Below, one piece after another: positions 1 to 13,000 of a stretch of DNA of 46,406 nt. Numbering within the stretch: the first letter of the stretch is position 1; each line of letters begins with the position of its first letter. Made by a program: the position numbers and the translations under genes. Below the pieces are notes generated by a model. The model was not told the origin of the DNA. It did not search any database and worked only from the letters and a program-made list of their open reading frames with translations. The DNA comes from Reticulitermes lucifugus (taxonomy: Eukaryota > Arthropoda > Insecta > Blattodea > Rhinotermitidae), in NCBI GenBank assembly GCA_026260175.1, contig JAKCWW010000324.1:25314-71719 (forward strand), read 5' to 3'.

Positions 1-934
1 AGTGTTATTAGTCAAGTTACGCCTATGCGTTCACTGATACGTAACAATGCGGTACATTGGATTTTAAGACAGTCACAGTACTAAGGTAGGCCATGTAAGC
101 ATGTGCCTCCACATTGCAAAGTGACAAATGATTGTTTGTTGTTGATTGTGCAATTGTTGGATTAAATGCTATATAATCAGTCTATTGGCCGGGATATGGA
201 AAACATTATATCCTGTTAGTATTAGTTATATACCATTCACCAAACAATTCTGAGAAACAAAGGAGCTGTGATTCTACCACGGATAACTTTACAGTTATTG
301 GGGGTATAAAACAGAGAGAAGAGCCATGAGTAGCATAAAGAGTTTGATGTGGTCTGTCAGTTCGGAGACCGTGTACAGTGCATCAAACGATACTGCTCCA
401 AAACAGTACAATCTAAAGCAACGACAGTGCCAAAAATAATAGCTGTAAGGTCTCCTCTTCAAAATGTGCGTGAGCATAAAGCACAGTAGAGTTTAAACTT
501 CAGACTTTAGACTTGTTGGTGCTTCATTATAGTGGCCAGATTTTACTCTTCTCCCTCTAGGCAAGAAGTTCCAAAGACTAGAACTTTGGTTTTTTCCTGC
601 CGACGACGCACTCTTGAATTTCTTCTTGCTTGGGGTTGTCGCGTGGCGCCATTCCATCAATTTCCGATTTGGTTCGGGTTCAAAATGGTGAATCCAGCTT
701 GGTTATTCCAAGATCTGAGCTTATTGGGTGCTACGAATGCTGACAGAGCACTCAAAGAGGCATGTAAAGCAATCGCCACTAATCTTTTACGCTGACACGA
801 TGAAGAATTTGAGGGCTTCCTATCGCAGATTTTCACGGGAGATAAACGTGGGTTTACCATCACCAACCCGACTCCAAGCGACAGTGGGTAGAACAGACCT
901 CATGCACTGCATTCGCAAGGATTCCCTTACTCAC
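1..934. other. Sideroflexin intron 6 (part); no recognised element
   Basis: No further sideroflexin exon was found here on the minus strand. Around 532-930 both strands carry short open frames of ordinary composition (for example 532-795 plus) that match nothing I know; they could be part of an old repeat. Confidence 0.5.
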
Positions 935-1062
935 CCATGCCGGGAGCGGCCATGCCAATTCGACTGACAGTGACAAGGGCGATGCCCCTCTGCGCTGCTA
1001 TCTTCGAATTGCCCAGTCTCTCTCCGTCGATGTCGCTGACTGGAACGCCTTCCTGAATCTCC
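935..1062 (-). CDS. Sfxn1-3: Sideroflexin coding exon 6
   Basis: 128 nt, acceptor cttattgcag, donor GTGAGT. It completes an Arg codon, then encodes [40 protein letters not shown] and GM. It ends after one base of a Gly codon, so at least one more exon follows to the left of the window. The AAPGM motif and preceding SRI are family hallmarks. Confidence 0.94.
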
Positions 1063-4000
1063 CTGCAATAAGATCTGCCGTCAGTCACCGCGTTATAATT
1101 ATTTGTCTTTAAGCGAAATATGCCGCTGGTCTGCCAAGCATTCGCACGTTGTATCAAGAGTGTCACGAAATGCCTTAAATGGAAGAAGAAAATCGTGTAA
1201 GGATGATTAAATTCCAAACAGAAAATAGTTTTAGGTATAGATTATTTAATTCAGTTAGATGGGTAGTTGCGGCCCTATACATTGTAGTAAGATAAATTCT
1301 CTTTGAGGTGTCTGTGAAGTGTAACTTTACAGTTCATAATTATAATTTACGTGATAGGGCATGGAGGCAAAAGGACACAAAAAAGTCTTCATTCATTATC
1401 TTTATTAGATTTATAAAACGATTTTAATTTAAAAGAGTTTTCGATTGCTTGCTGGCTTTATAATTATTTTTTATGCCTAGGACATTTGTGACACATGGTC
1501 TATGGATCTGTTATTAGACATCGCGCCAGAAGTCGTGGCATGCACCCATAAAATACATTTAATTCTTTTGGGAGGAATCACGCATATGATCGAGTGTATT
1601 TGCTCCAACGATGAGCAGAGATGAAAAACAGGTCAGTTTTAACATTGTTTTTTTGTAGAGCTAACTATCTCTTTGCCGTTGTACGGCACTGTCGAGGAGG
1701 CCTACAAGAAATCTTACTGCCCGCCTGTTGTGAAAGACAGAAACCACACTACAGCCTCCCTTCGTATTCTGTTACGTGCAAACCGGTACTATGACGTGTG
1801 GTTCGGAGTGTGCGCTTAACTCTGTTATGGTGACACTGGCCCTCACTCTCACTATTCTTATTTAGCTCTTGTGAGTGTTGTGACAGTGGATTACTGTCAT
1901 CCTCCTACCGTGTGTCTTTTGGTGTCTTCCGCTAGTCGAATCCACTAGCTGTTTCAAACAACCCCATGCGTGAGATGTTAATTTCCTAGATGGCAGCAGT
2001 CTGATACGAACCTGAGCCTCATGAGTGGAATGTTGATGCAGTTGGCAGCAGCAACGGCTGCGAAAGGGACCCATCTGCCGATCAGTGGTGGCGCTGTCTG
2101 TAAACACAGAGAGCCCATTTACTTAGGGTTATAGAAGGTAGAGGAGAATAAGTTAAGTTGTGAATCATGCTCCGTTCCTTATTTTTGTGGGCTATGTATC
2201 ATGGCTCAAGGATGAAGCGCTGTTTTTGAGGAAAGAATGTAGAGTTTGAAGAAGAGAAGACGAAAATGGAAGGACAAAAGAAGAGACAGAAGAAATAGTA
2301 CCAATTGCAGAAGCATAACGTAGTAAGAGATGTGGAATAGAAGATATGAGTAGAGCAGTGAAGAACTTGAATGTGAGACAATAAATAATGGTATTTTAGA
2401 AGAAGGAGAAAAAATAGATGGAGACAAAGAGTTGGAGTAGGAGGAGGTGGAGAAGGCGAAGAATAGGAGGGAGAATAAGAAGAAACCAAGCAAGTGGTAA
2501 ATCCTGTGACTTCTATTCGAGAGATACGGTTCGAACCTTGATCGGAACACCACATATGATTGAGGTTTTCCGTAGTTTCTTCCGTCTGTCCAAGCAAATA
2601 TTGTGACAGGACCTGAAATTAGGCCACTGCCGCTTCCTTCTACATGGATTTCAATTCGTTATTTGTTACCCTGCCCTTCGACACTATAGAGTCTGGACCA
2701 CCAACAATATCGTTAATTAAACTATTATTATTATTGTTATTATTAATTCACAGCAGTTCAGCTGATTTTCAAAGAGTACGGGTCACTGACCAAGTACTTG
2801 TTATTCATTATCCTGCTAAAACTTTCGAACTGTACGGCCAGTGTGAAGCATTACTGCTTTCTGCATTGGCATATATAAACCCGGGCGAAGATTGAGCAGT
2901 TTCAAGCTGTCATGTATTGTTTTGGGTGGGAGGCGTGGGGGTAGATACTACCCGTTGTGGATAATGCTAATGGTAAGACTGCGTTCAGCCTGTCTCGCAG
3001 CTACGTTAGTTTGCACGTTACCCTCCTTTCGTAAGAATTCTGCTTTTTCCCTACATTATGTTGGTCGTTTTAACACTATCCGTATTTAAGCTGTTCGCAA
3101 CTTCAGATCTTACGCCTTCCAGCATTGCTGGAGTAAGACGTTGTTGCTCAAAATGACCCTGCGCTGGTCGGATAGTCTTAGTGCTGTAATGTTAGCATTA
3201 GGGGACTTCTCCATAATTTCTCTATACACCAGATCTCTATATGCTGTAAGGTCGGTTTCTATTTGTAATTCTATAGTACGCCCGCGCGATAAATATATGA
3301 ATTTCACCTCTCCATTTATTGCGTTTACACTGCCTGCCCGCTTGGGTGGCCTTAGGTAATAGTAAAAATAATAATAATAATAATTATTATTATTATTATT
3401 ATTATTATGGTGCCGATGCAAATGGCGATAAAATAAAAGAGCAATATTATTTAGGAGAATCTAATACGGAAAGAAGTCTGTGATGGAGAAAGGAGGAAAG
3501 GGTAGGCGAAAAATGAGAGAGGTGCAGGGGAAAGAGGAGGAGGCGGAGAAAGACTAGGAATGGCGGAGAATGTACAAAGAAATACAATTACGAGCTGAAA
3601 ATGTGCGAGTTAGATTATTACATTAACATGACAAACAAACATGTTTTCAGCACAACAAACTGAAACCGTTATCCTTCTTATCTGAACAATGTAGGTAATC
3701 CCTTTAAGTAATTCCTTTCCGTTTTAAAGAGTGGAAAAATATATCAGAGTGTCTGAGTGCTTCTACAAATGAACTCCATTACATTACAACTAAAATTTTA
3801 AGACAGCATTTATTTCTTCGAGAGCTGAATTGTTGTAACTGCTTTTAGGAATTACATTTCTTCTTGAAAAACTGAGAGTCGCTCAGCTGGCCAAGAAATT
3901 GCCTCCGTATTCAAAGAAGTCCATTTTATCAAATCCTGAGCCAGCTGAATCCAGTCCACACGCTATTCCTCTAGGTAAGCTGGCGATAACACACGCGATC

Positions 4001-7000
4001 ACCACATACTCTTCACCAAAGTAGTCTGATAGCAAACAGTTTAATTAACCGACTTACTTATTACCACTAAACTGACCTTCACGAGGCTGTTAAGACCCAG
4101 AGCAGTTGCTAGAGCGCCACCAGTAGCTAACACGTAGGATGTTCCGAGTTGCCTGTCAACACGAAACTGCTTGTTGTCACATGGCTTAATTAAAATCATT
4201 ACTTATTTATAGACAAGTCGTGCAGAAATTTTCCCTGTTAAAGTGTTACCGTGTTAATGTCACTTTTCATGAATTGGTTCAAAATGTATTAAGATCTATG
4301 AACCTGATATCACAAGCTTTTCTTTCTTTATACAATATTGAGTGTATGCCAAAAAGTCACCTGAAGGACAAAAACAAAACAAGGAAAAAAAGGAAGACAA
4401 ACAAATGTGAAAAACTGAAGTAAAAGGAACAAATTAAGCAAAAGCAAATAATTAAAAAATAAAGAAATAAGAAAACAGTGCGAGTGCACAGTTAACAAGT
4501 GTTTTCGTCAGCTGGAACTATGAAAGACGTGTTAAATTATAAAGAAATAAGTTGTATAATCAGTTAAAATGCCTTAGTTATGGATCGTTTACTACATAGA
4601 ATAGACCATACATCACTTAATTTTTATAATAACTAGATGTCAATGTGTGCCAAAAACAGAAGTCAGGTACTCTACACATTTTGTGTATTTCCTGTATCCA
4701 AGCAACGGTCCTACAATTGAGAGTAATAGAAGTTGTATGTACGTGTCTTCCTCAGGCAGTTAGTCGCAGGCATCGCCTCGCGGATGGCATTGTTCGATTC
4801 CAGGCCAGTCCACGTGGGATTTGTTGTGGACGAAGTGGCACTGTAAGAGGTTTTCTCGAAGTACTTTTGGTTTTCTCCTTCAACATTATTACACCAATGC
4901 TCCATATTCGTGTTTCATTCATGTACTACCGACAATATATAACCTTAGTAATTGACAGCAACTTTAAATATGACAACTCTGTGTGTGTGTGTGTCTTGTG
5001 GGATGCGACACTGTCGTGGCGTGAGGTAGATATTTGCCAACATTTCGGAGGAATCTGCTGTTTCCGTCTTCATGGAAAGTTTTGGTAAATTTCTATCAGA
5101 ATACTTGAGGTCACATACCAGGAGACAGTATTTTTCTGCCTTTACGTCACTTTACACGTTATAATTAAGTTCTCCCGTGACAAATAAGGCCTGACATCAT
5201 TACTCCTATGAGTATAAATATTTTGTGTACATTACACGTAGGCCTGTATTATGCATTACTGATTGTTTGTGTGTTTACACAAGTACAACAGATAACTTAC
5301 GTATTTGTCGCAGGGGAATCTCCGCTTCTATTCGTGTAATTGACTACTGCGTTGAAAGACTGGTTCACCCACTGCCAGAAAACAACTGCGGGCGTCGTCC
5401 TTCAAAGAAGAAGGGTCAAAAGACGTCATCAGTCTTTCAGCTACACGTGTGAAATCTTTGACGTAAACATCTTAACCCATTATACACATTACAACAGATA
5501 CTTGCCTTCTGGAAAAGAAGCAAGGCCCTATTTCGTAGGCATACCAGAAGTGTACAAAAAGTTATAAAACATATATTAATTTAGGTAAGAACAGCCTGTT
5601 GTGCAAGGGTTTTTTCCCCCAATGGCTCGACAGCCCCTTGGGGGCCTAGGCCGCCTCATTTTTCAAGGCTTCACGATCACACACTTTTTTTTAGACACAC
5701 CACACTCGGTAGGACTCCTCTGGACGAGGGACCACCGCGTCGCAGAGACCTCTACCTAACAACCAGGTAAAATGAAGGGAAATCGATCACAACTATAGTT
5801 GTTTCACTGAGTTTATTACCAAATTACGTGATTCTTGATTTCCGTATGTTTGGAAGCTGGAGATGTGCGGGGAAATATAAGTTTGGCGTACTTGGCAATA
5901 AACTTTGTCAAATAACTATAGTTATGATCGACTGTCTCTTTTGTATACGAATCGCAAGGGGCTATCCCTACCTAAATTCATTTCTGCTACCCAAGCCTTT
6001 TACATGAACCAATATAGAAATATCAAGAGAATAAAAGGTCTATTTAATTGCAAAGCGAATGTCTATTTCAGCCAACAATACATTAAGAAGAATAGTAACA
6101 CAAAGTACGCCGTAATCAATATTCCGCGCTCTTATCCAGCTTCCAAAAACATGCGGAAATCAAGAGCAAGTAAATTGGCAATGAACTTTGTCAGGTACCT
6201 ATAATTGTGATTGACGGACTCTTTTGCAAAATAACATTACTTGAGATCTGCGCTCTTCTGGGATATTACGCCGCGTCGTGTGGTAATTGTTTACCGACGT
6301 TTCGGGTCAACGTATCGGTCCCATCTTGAAGGGACTCTTGACCCTTGAAGATGGGACCGATACGTTGTCCCGAAACGTCGGTAAACAATTACCACACGAC
6401 GCTGCCTAATATCCCAGAAGAGCGCAGATCTCATCAACATCCCGGCGGAAGCCTGACATCAAGACTAACATTACATTTTGCACTCGCAGTGCCACTATTT
6501 ATGTGAGTCATTTACACAAGGTGCATAAAATGAACACATGATGAGGACGTCTTTTTGTTCTTCAGAAAATTTAATTTACAAAATTATTCAACATATTTTG
6601 ATGAAACTTGTTACTATATCTATACTAAAACTTTTGGACGAATATAATTTGGTCAGAATTTTTGTCAAGTTAACCTGTCCCTTATATGAAACTCTTACCT
6701 GTCTCAGAAACGGCTTAATTTACAAACAATATTAGTATAAAACATAACAAGTCCTATGCGATTAAGAATTGAAATGTTTACATTAAAGATATTCGTTGTT
6801 CCGATGGTCTATAATTAAATTCAAAGAAAGCAATTTAGTCTGTCGTTCTTCCGTATTATGATCGACCTTGGAAAGTAGATTTGTATGTGTGACAAGTGAC
6901 CCTCCAGGCTAATGACGTATTCAAATAGGAAAGAGCGTGTGTGTAAACTGCAAAAAATACACTGCTGTGTTCCTATGCTTAATTAAGCAACATACAATGA

Positions 7001-10000
7001 AGGCGTATGTGAAAGTGGAGATACAGTTCCACGAAATTTTAACTTCGACACTAGATGGAGGACAGTGGTCAGCTTCAGGCTCCGGCCGCTGTATCCCGTA
7101 TGAAACCGCCCCCTTTACCAATTGTATTGGAGGTTAGGTGGGCAGCAGAACCTGTCTGGATGCAGTAGGAGAGAGTAAAATCTTTGTCATCCGCTGGGAC
7201 CCGAAGCTATGTTCCCCGGTCTTCCAGTCCACTCTGGCTTATTTTTCGTAAACGTGACAGCATGAAAATGTGCACGTCTTGAAAGACGTTTATTTACCGG
7301 AAACTACAGTATCTTATTAACAGTTCAGTTTTTATGATGCTGCCATGAGTGGCCACCATCAGACTTCAGACGTTGTAAACTTAACACCCATGACGTGAGG
7401 GTTCCAATGTGGACAGCATTCCTGCGTCTTATCAACACGCGCAGATAAGAATTAACAGCGCTTGACCTCCATGACCCCCACAAACAATTGCGTACTGTCG
7501 CTGACATGAAGATAATGGCTGTAACCAAACTTGTGGGAACATCATTTTTTAGAGAGACAGCGAATCGCAAATCCGCCTTTTTGGTTAATTACACAAACGA
7601 ACTTTCAGACGCTTTCTTTCTTTCTTTCTTTCTTTTTGTTCCTATTTTCCTTTTCATGATGATGATGATGATGATTATTATTATTATTATTATTAAAGAG
7701 TATTGAAAACAATCGCCAATATCAAGACGCATTTTACGCCCATTCTTTCACTCAGTTTATCCTTTCATTTTGTTTAACAACAAATTTACTTTATTCGTCC
7801 ATCAATTTCGTTTATGTAATAAGGGTAAAGGTAAAATCGGCATAAAGAAGAATGGAGGTATACTAGCATCGAGTCCCCCACCGCTTTACCCCGGTACCCA
7901 TTGGAGAGGAGATTTAGAGGGCCTCAGATCCAGTCTGTATTTTTCTTTTCGCCGCCCCGGCGAAAAGAAAAATCTTTACTTTAGCCGGAAATCGAATCCT
8001 GGTCGGCCAGCATGTAGCCTAGTTACTATACTGTCTGTCCTACCCAGGCTTCCGCCAAGAAATTAATTTATTCATTAATCCAGTCCATTCAGCCACTTAA
8101 TAATTTCGTGCATTAACGCATCTCATTTAATCTGTTCAGCCATTCAGTACATGGACTATGCAATGGGCTGTATGGCCGGCAATTAGATTTCGATTCCTGG
8201 CGGGATCTGAGATACTTTTTCCTATCTATCCCGCCCCGATCAGCTCTGAGGCCCATCTAGCCTCCTATTCAGTGGCTACTGTTTCCCTGGAGTAAATCGG
8301 CAGGGGCGTTAAGCTCACCATTCACCTCAATATAGTGCCGATGTTAAGAATGTGTGGAGCTGTACCTTCATACCTCCATACGTCTTGATGGCGTGGTCTT
8401 TCAGGAAAAGCTTAATCTTTTCCGTAAGTAATGTCGTCCCTTATCCATTTCATTCAGTCTTGTTTTCATTTTATTGCTTGATTTCAAGTTGTCTCACTTT
8501 CACAAATGGTTCCTAACCTGTGAGACGCGGACCACCGGGGGCCGCGAGGTTTTTACAAAGGCCCCGAGAATTCACATAGCTTTGCAGCAAGCCCTCTCTG
8601 ATAATATTATTTGAATAAAGTGTGAATTCATTTACAGCGTTTCAAAGATCAGGTAACCTATGTTTTTTGGTCGTTATGTATTTTCTCAATTAACAGAGCC
8701 TAAGCCGATCCCAGTGGCCGCGCAGTCTAAGGCGTGTGTCTGAGGCCGTTCGCTTGTGCTGGGATTGCAGGTTCGAATCCCGCCGGGGCATGGATATCTG
8801 TCTGTTGTGACTTGTGCGTTGTCAGGTAGAGGTCTCTGCGTCGGGCTGATCACTTGTCCAGAAGAGTCCTACCGAGTGTGGTGTGTCTGAGTGTGATCGT
8901 GAAGTCTCGATAATGAGGAATCTCTGGCTCACTAGGGACTTTTGCACCATGGGAAAAAAATAGAGCCTAAAACTCTATTATTTTTGGGGGGTCTGAGATT
9001 TTTTAAAATAACCACTGATTTAGACGCACCTTGGATATGGCCAGGCTGGGCTGTACTCACTTGTAGAAGGTCATCATGAATCCCGTGATGGTCATGTTCA
9101 TGGGCACTTGGCTGGACATGCGGCCTATCAGCATCATCTTCTCTCCCGTGTCTGGGTGAAACGCCGAGTCGTACAACTCCTTTGCTTTCCAGAGCTCATC
9201 CACCGTCAGCAAGCCGACGTCACCTCCAGACCTACGAAAGCCATATTCCTTAATTGATTTACTGACTACATGTATTTATCTTGTAGGTCTATGGAAAACA
9301 ATGAGGTATATCATTAATGATACACTTCATTTTGAAAATTTCTTGAGTAAATTTATTGAGACAGTTGTTGCTCTTGATTGTTAGGCGCAGCACAAAAATG
9401 AGGGAACATATTTTTGTGAGAGCGTACTGAGCTGTAGGTCATTGTCTTTTCAAATAACCTAACCTCTTAGAGTCCTGTCGTAGCTCAAGTGCTTTCTCGT
9501 CTGCTCCTTAACTGCGGAAGCTCGCTTTCGGTCCCAAAGAATTCGACGTAAGGTTTGAGGCAGGCAAAGCAGCAGTGGACCAGGTTTTTCACCCTGCATT
9601 TCGGGTTTGCCCTGCCAATCATTTTCCATCAAATACTCTTCAATTTTTTCAGCCCTGTTTGATTCCGCTGTGTTGAATATTTTAGTTGTCCGACTTTATT
9701 ATTATTATTTTTTTTTAAGCAGGCTGCCGTTGTCCCTGTTTTCAAAAAAGGAAACAATTGCTTCGTTGTATAATTACAGACGAATTTATATTCTTAGTAC
9801 CTTTTCTAAAATATTTTAATTCTTCATCCGTGAACATGTTTCTCACTACTTCAAGTCCCAATTTAAAAGCTATCAACATGGATCTATTAAAAATAAATCT
9901 ACTGCTACCAATCTTGTTAGATATCTTGCCTCTTACGCCGCTGCTTTATTATCAACGACTGGTTGTTGCCATTTATTTTGACTTCAGCAACGTCGGTTAT

Positions 10001-13000
10001 TTAAAAAGGCAATGACCTACATCTACAACTTCCGACTTGTGCTTTTGTCACCTGTTATATACTGTCAGGCTTTTCCAAACGTCAGTGTGAACGATTGTCA
10101 GAAATTGTATTAACGATTTATGTGATATAAGTGAAAGCTCCAAACGTTTCTTCTGTTAGAAAATCTTTGAGTGACTGTCTGTTTTTGCAGTCTTATTTTG
10201 ACGGCGCTGACATTGGCGTTTGGCTAGTTATGCGACACTTGTTTTAGTAAAAGGAGAATTATTTTTTTTACGGGGCAAAATTAACACGAGTATTTATCAT
10301 TATATTCCTCGCAGTTTTCTTATGATACAAACTGCTATGTCCGACAATTGGGTTTCTATATTGGCTGTAAACATACTTTTCAGCATTACCTCGATATTTT
10401 ATAAGAAATGTTTGTCTTAGTTCGAATTGCTACTTTGTTGTCCACTGTGGACAGCCTGTTGATGCTGTGCGTTGCTTTGAATATCTTACCCTTTCATAGA
10501 ATTCTGGAGCCACTACTGACTCAACAAAATCTAATACAAAGAAGTTTTGAAACAATTTGCGCAATAGATTTCCCTTTTTTTAAATTCAGTACCTTTACAC
10601 GGATGTATCAGTAAACTTACAGATATTAAACACTATGCGGCACTACTTGGATGGATTGTTTAGAAATAGTATATGTTATATATATGTGTATATAACATTG
10701 TACACATCAGCTTTTAGTTTAAGCTGATGATGTTAATATATTGGGCGGAAACGTATATGCTATAAAGAAAAACACAGAAGCGTTAGTAGTCGCTAGTAAG
10801 GAGATTGGTCTAGAAGTAAATGCTGAGAAAACTAAGTACATGGTCATGTCTCGCAATCAGAATGCAGTACAAAATCACAACATAAAGGTAGATAATAAAT
10901 CCTTTGAAAGGGTGGAACAGTTCAGATATTTGGGAACAAGCCTAACGAATCGAAATTCCATTCAGGAAGAAATTAAGAGCAGACTGAAGTCGGGAATGCT
11001 TTTTATCACTCGGTGCAGGATCTTCTATCTTCCAGTTTGGTATCCAAAAATACAAAGCTTAAGATATACAGAACTACAATTTTGCCTGTTGTTTTGTATG
11101 GGCGTGAAACTTGGTCTGTCACACTGAGGGAGGAACATAGGCTGAGGGTGTTCGAGAATAGGGTGCNNNNNNNNNNNNNNNNNNNNNNNNNNNNNNNNNN
11201 NNNNNNNNNNNNNNNNNNNNNNNNNNNNNNNNNNNNNNNNNNNNNNNNNNNNNNNNNNNNNNNNNNNNNNNNNNNNNNNNNNNNNNNNNNNNNNNNNNNN
11301 NNNNNNNNNNNNNNNNNNNNNNNNNNNNNNNNNNNNNNNNNNNNNNNNNNNNNNNNNNNNNNNNNNNNNNNNNNNNNNNNNNNNNNNNNNNNNNNNNNNN
11401 NNNNNNNNNNNNNNNNNNNNNNNNNNNNNNNNNNNNNNNNNNNNNNNNNNNNNNNNNNNNNNNNNNNNNNNNNNNNNNNNNNNNNNNNNNNNNNNNNNNN
11501 NNNNNNNNNNNNNNNNNNNNNNNNNNNNNNNNNNNNNNNNNNNNNNNNNNNNNNNNNNNNNNNGACTAGCTGATGACCTGCTAGCTTCTCAAGAAGGACT
11601 CTGCTCCATGGAGTTAGTTAGTATATATGACATTTTTCCTTAAGTGTTTGAAACAGCCGGCATTCTTATCCCTGCTCTGAACATATCAATTTTTTTACTC
11701 AATTTAATTTTTCCTGCAGTAAATGTCCCTCTGCTGGATGCACGTTTGCTACGAATGAAACAAGTAAAAGTGTTACCATTTTTTACCAATTACTTTTAAA
11801 TTTTAATTGTATATTGAACTATGTGGTAGAGGTTTCTTATGCCAACTACTTGTTCTTTATCTTGTTTGTTTGCGTTCTGCTGGTGCTGTTTCTATAATTG
11901 GCCTCGCGGCTCTTGAGTAGGAAAATTAATAATATTTTTCACTCAATCCATGGCACTTCACATGCAGGCGTTTGCTTCGGCAATCATTTAACGCCTCAGC
12001 GTCATAAAATAACCGAATAAATAAACAAGCCTACTTCTTTCCAATTAGAAAGTCTCATTTTAAAAGATCAAGAGTGGAACGGAGTATTCTCTTGGTGCAT
12101 ATATTTTTCAAAAGTGTTCCTTGGGACCTTGCATGCCACAAGGTACATTTCACCTTTATTTATTGCAGATAAAAATGTATTACTTTTGAGGGGCTTATAC
12201 ACTACAGATATTGTGCTGCAAAATAATCAGATATTTTCCTTATGTTTCCTCGAATGTAGGCCTGCGTGATATCAGAAACTGTTTCAAATAATATTTATAG
12301 AGTTCAGTGAAATAAAAAAATGTATTTCATATTAAGTAGTAGGTCTACGATGAAACGTGGCTGAGAAAAATCTAAGTCATATATAAGCTTCGTGTAATAC
12401 ACTGCGAGTTATAGTTGACTGATGGAGACTAAAATTTAATTACCATAAAGGTTTTATTTTACATTCCGTACCGAATCTAATTGAAATTATGTTAAACCAT
12501 GTAAGAGTCAATTCAAAAGGAAGTAAACACTTTCAATAATTAATGCAAATTTATTTATTATTTAAGGGGCACGCACACAAATCGACAAAGAAGCTCTGAA
12601 TATTTCCTATGAGCCCCACCAGTCACGCGGCAGACATTATGTATCCAATTTGCTCCCAGACCTTTGTAACTGATGCCACTGCTTCAGTGATCCTTCCTTC
12701 CATTTCAGGAATATTTGTCGACAAGAGTGACACAAATACTAGCCATCCTTCATTAAGTTTAGCGGAGATTTAAAAAAATTTCACAACTTGCCTGTTGATC
12801 TTGACACATACAACAATTTACTGCATGTTTACTGCTTCATGAATATCTGAAAGTGTTTACTTCTTTTTGAATTGCGCTGTATATATTTCAACAGTGTAAG
12901 TTACACATTACTATAGAAGTATTCTAAGAGAAGGAGCTACCTTTTATTGAAATTTTGCAAGAATCATGTTAATGTATCGCTTTTCAAGTATCCGTTTTTT

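Noticed and set aside
295-477. Possible last sideroflexin exon in 1-934
   Set aside because: No frame matches the expected C-terminal segment and the splice phase; the remaining exons are most likely outside the window.
2199-2597. Two overlapping minus-strand frames of 132 and 115 codons
   Set aside because: They mirror a GA-rich plus strand; Ser/Leu/Phe/Tyr-rich translation is a composition artefact.
5905-6204. 99-codon plus-strand frame
   Set aside because: It lies wholly inside an inverted-repeat element and has no recognisable domain.
7488-7620. Plus-strand [10 protein letters not shown] resembling the sideroflexin [10 protein letters not shown] motif
   Set aside because: Wrong strand, and the true exon with that motif is at 5399-5301 in phase with its neighbours.
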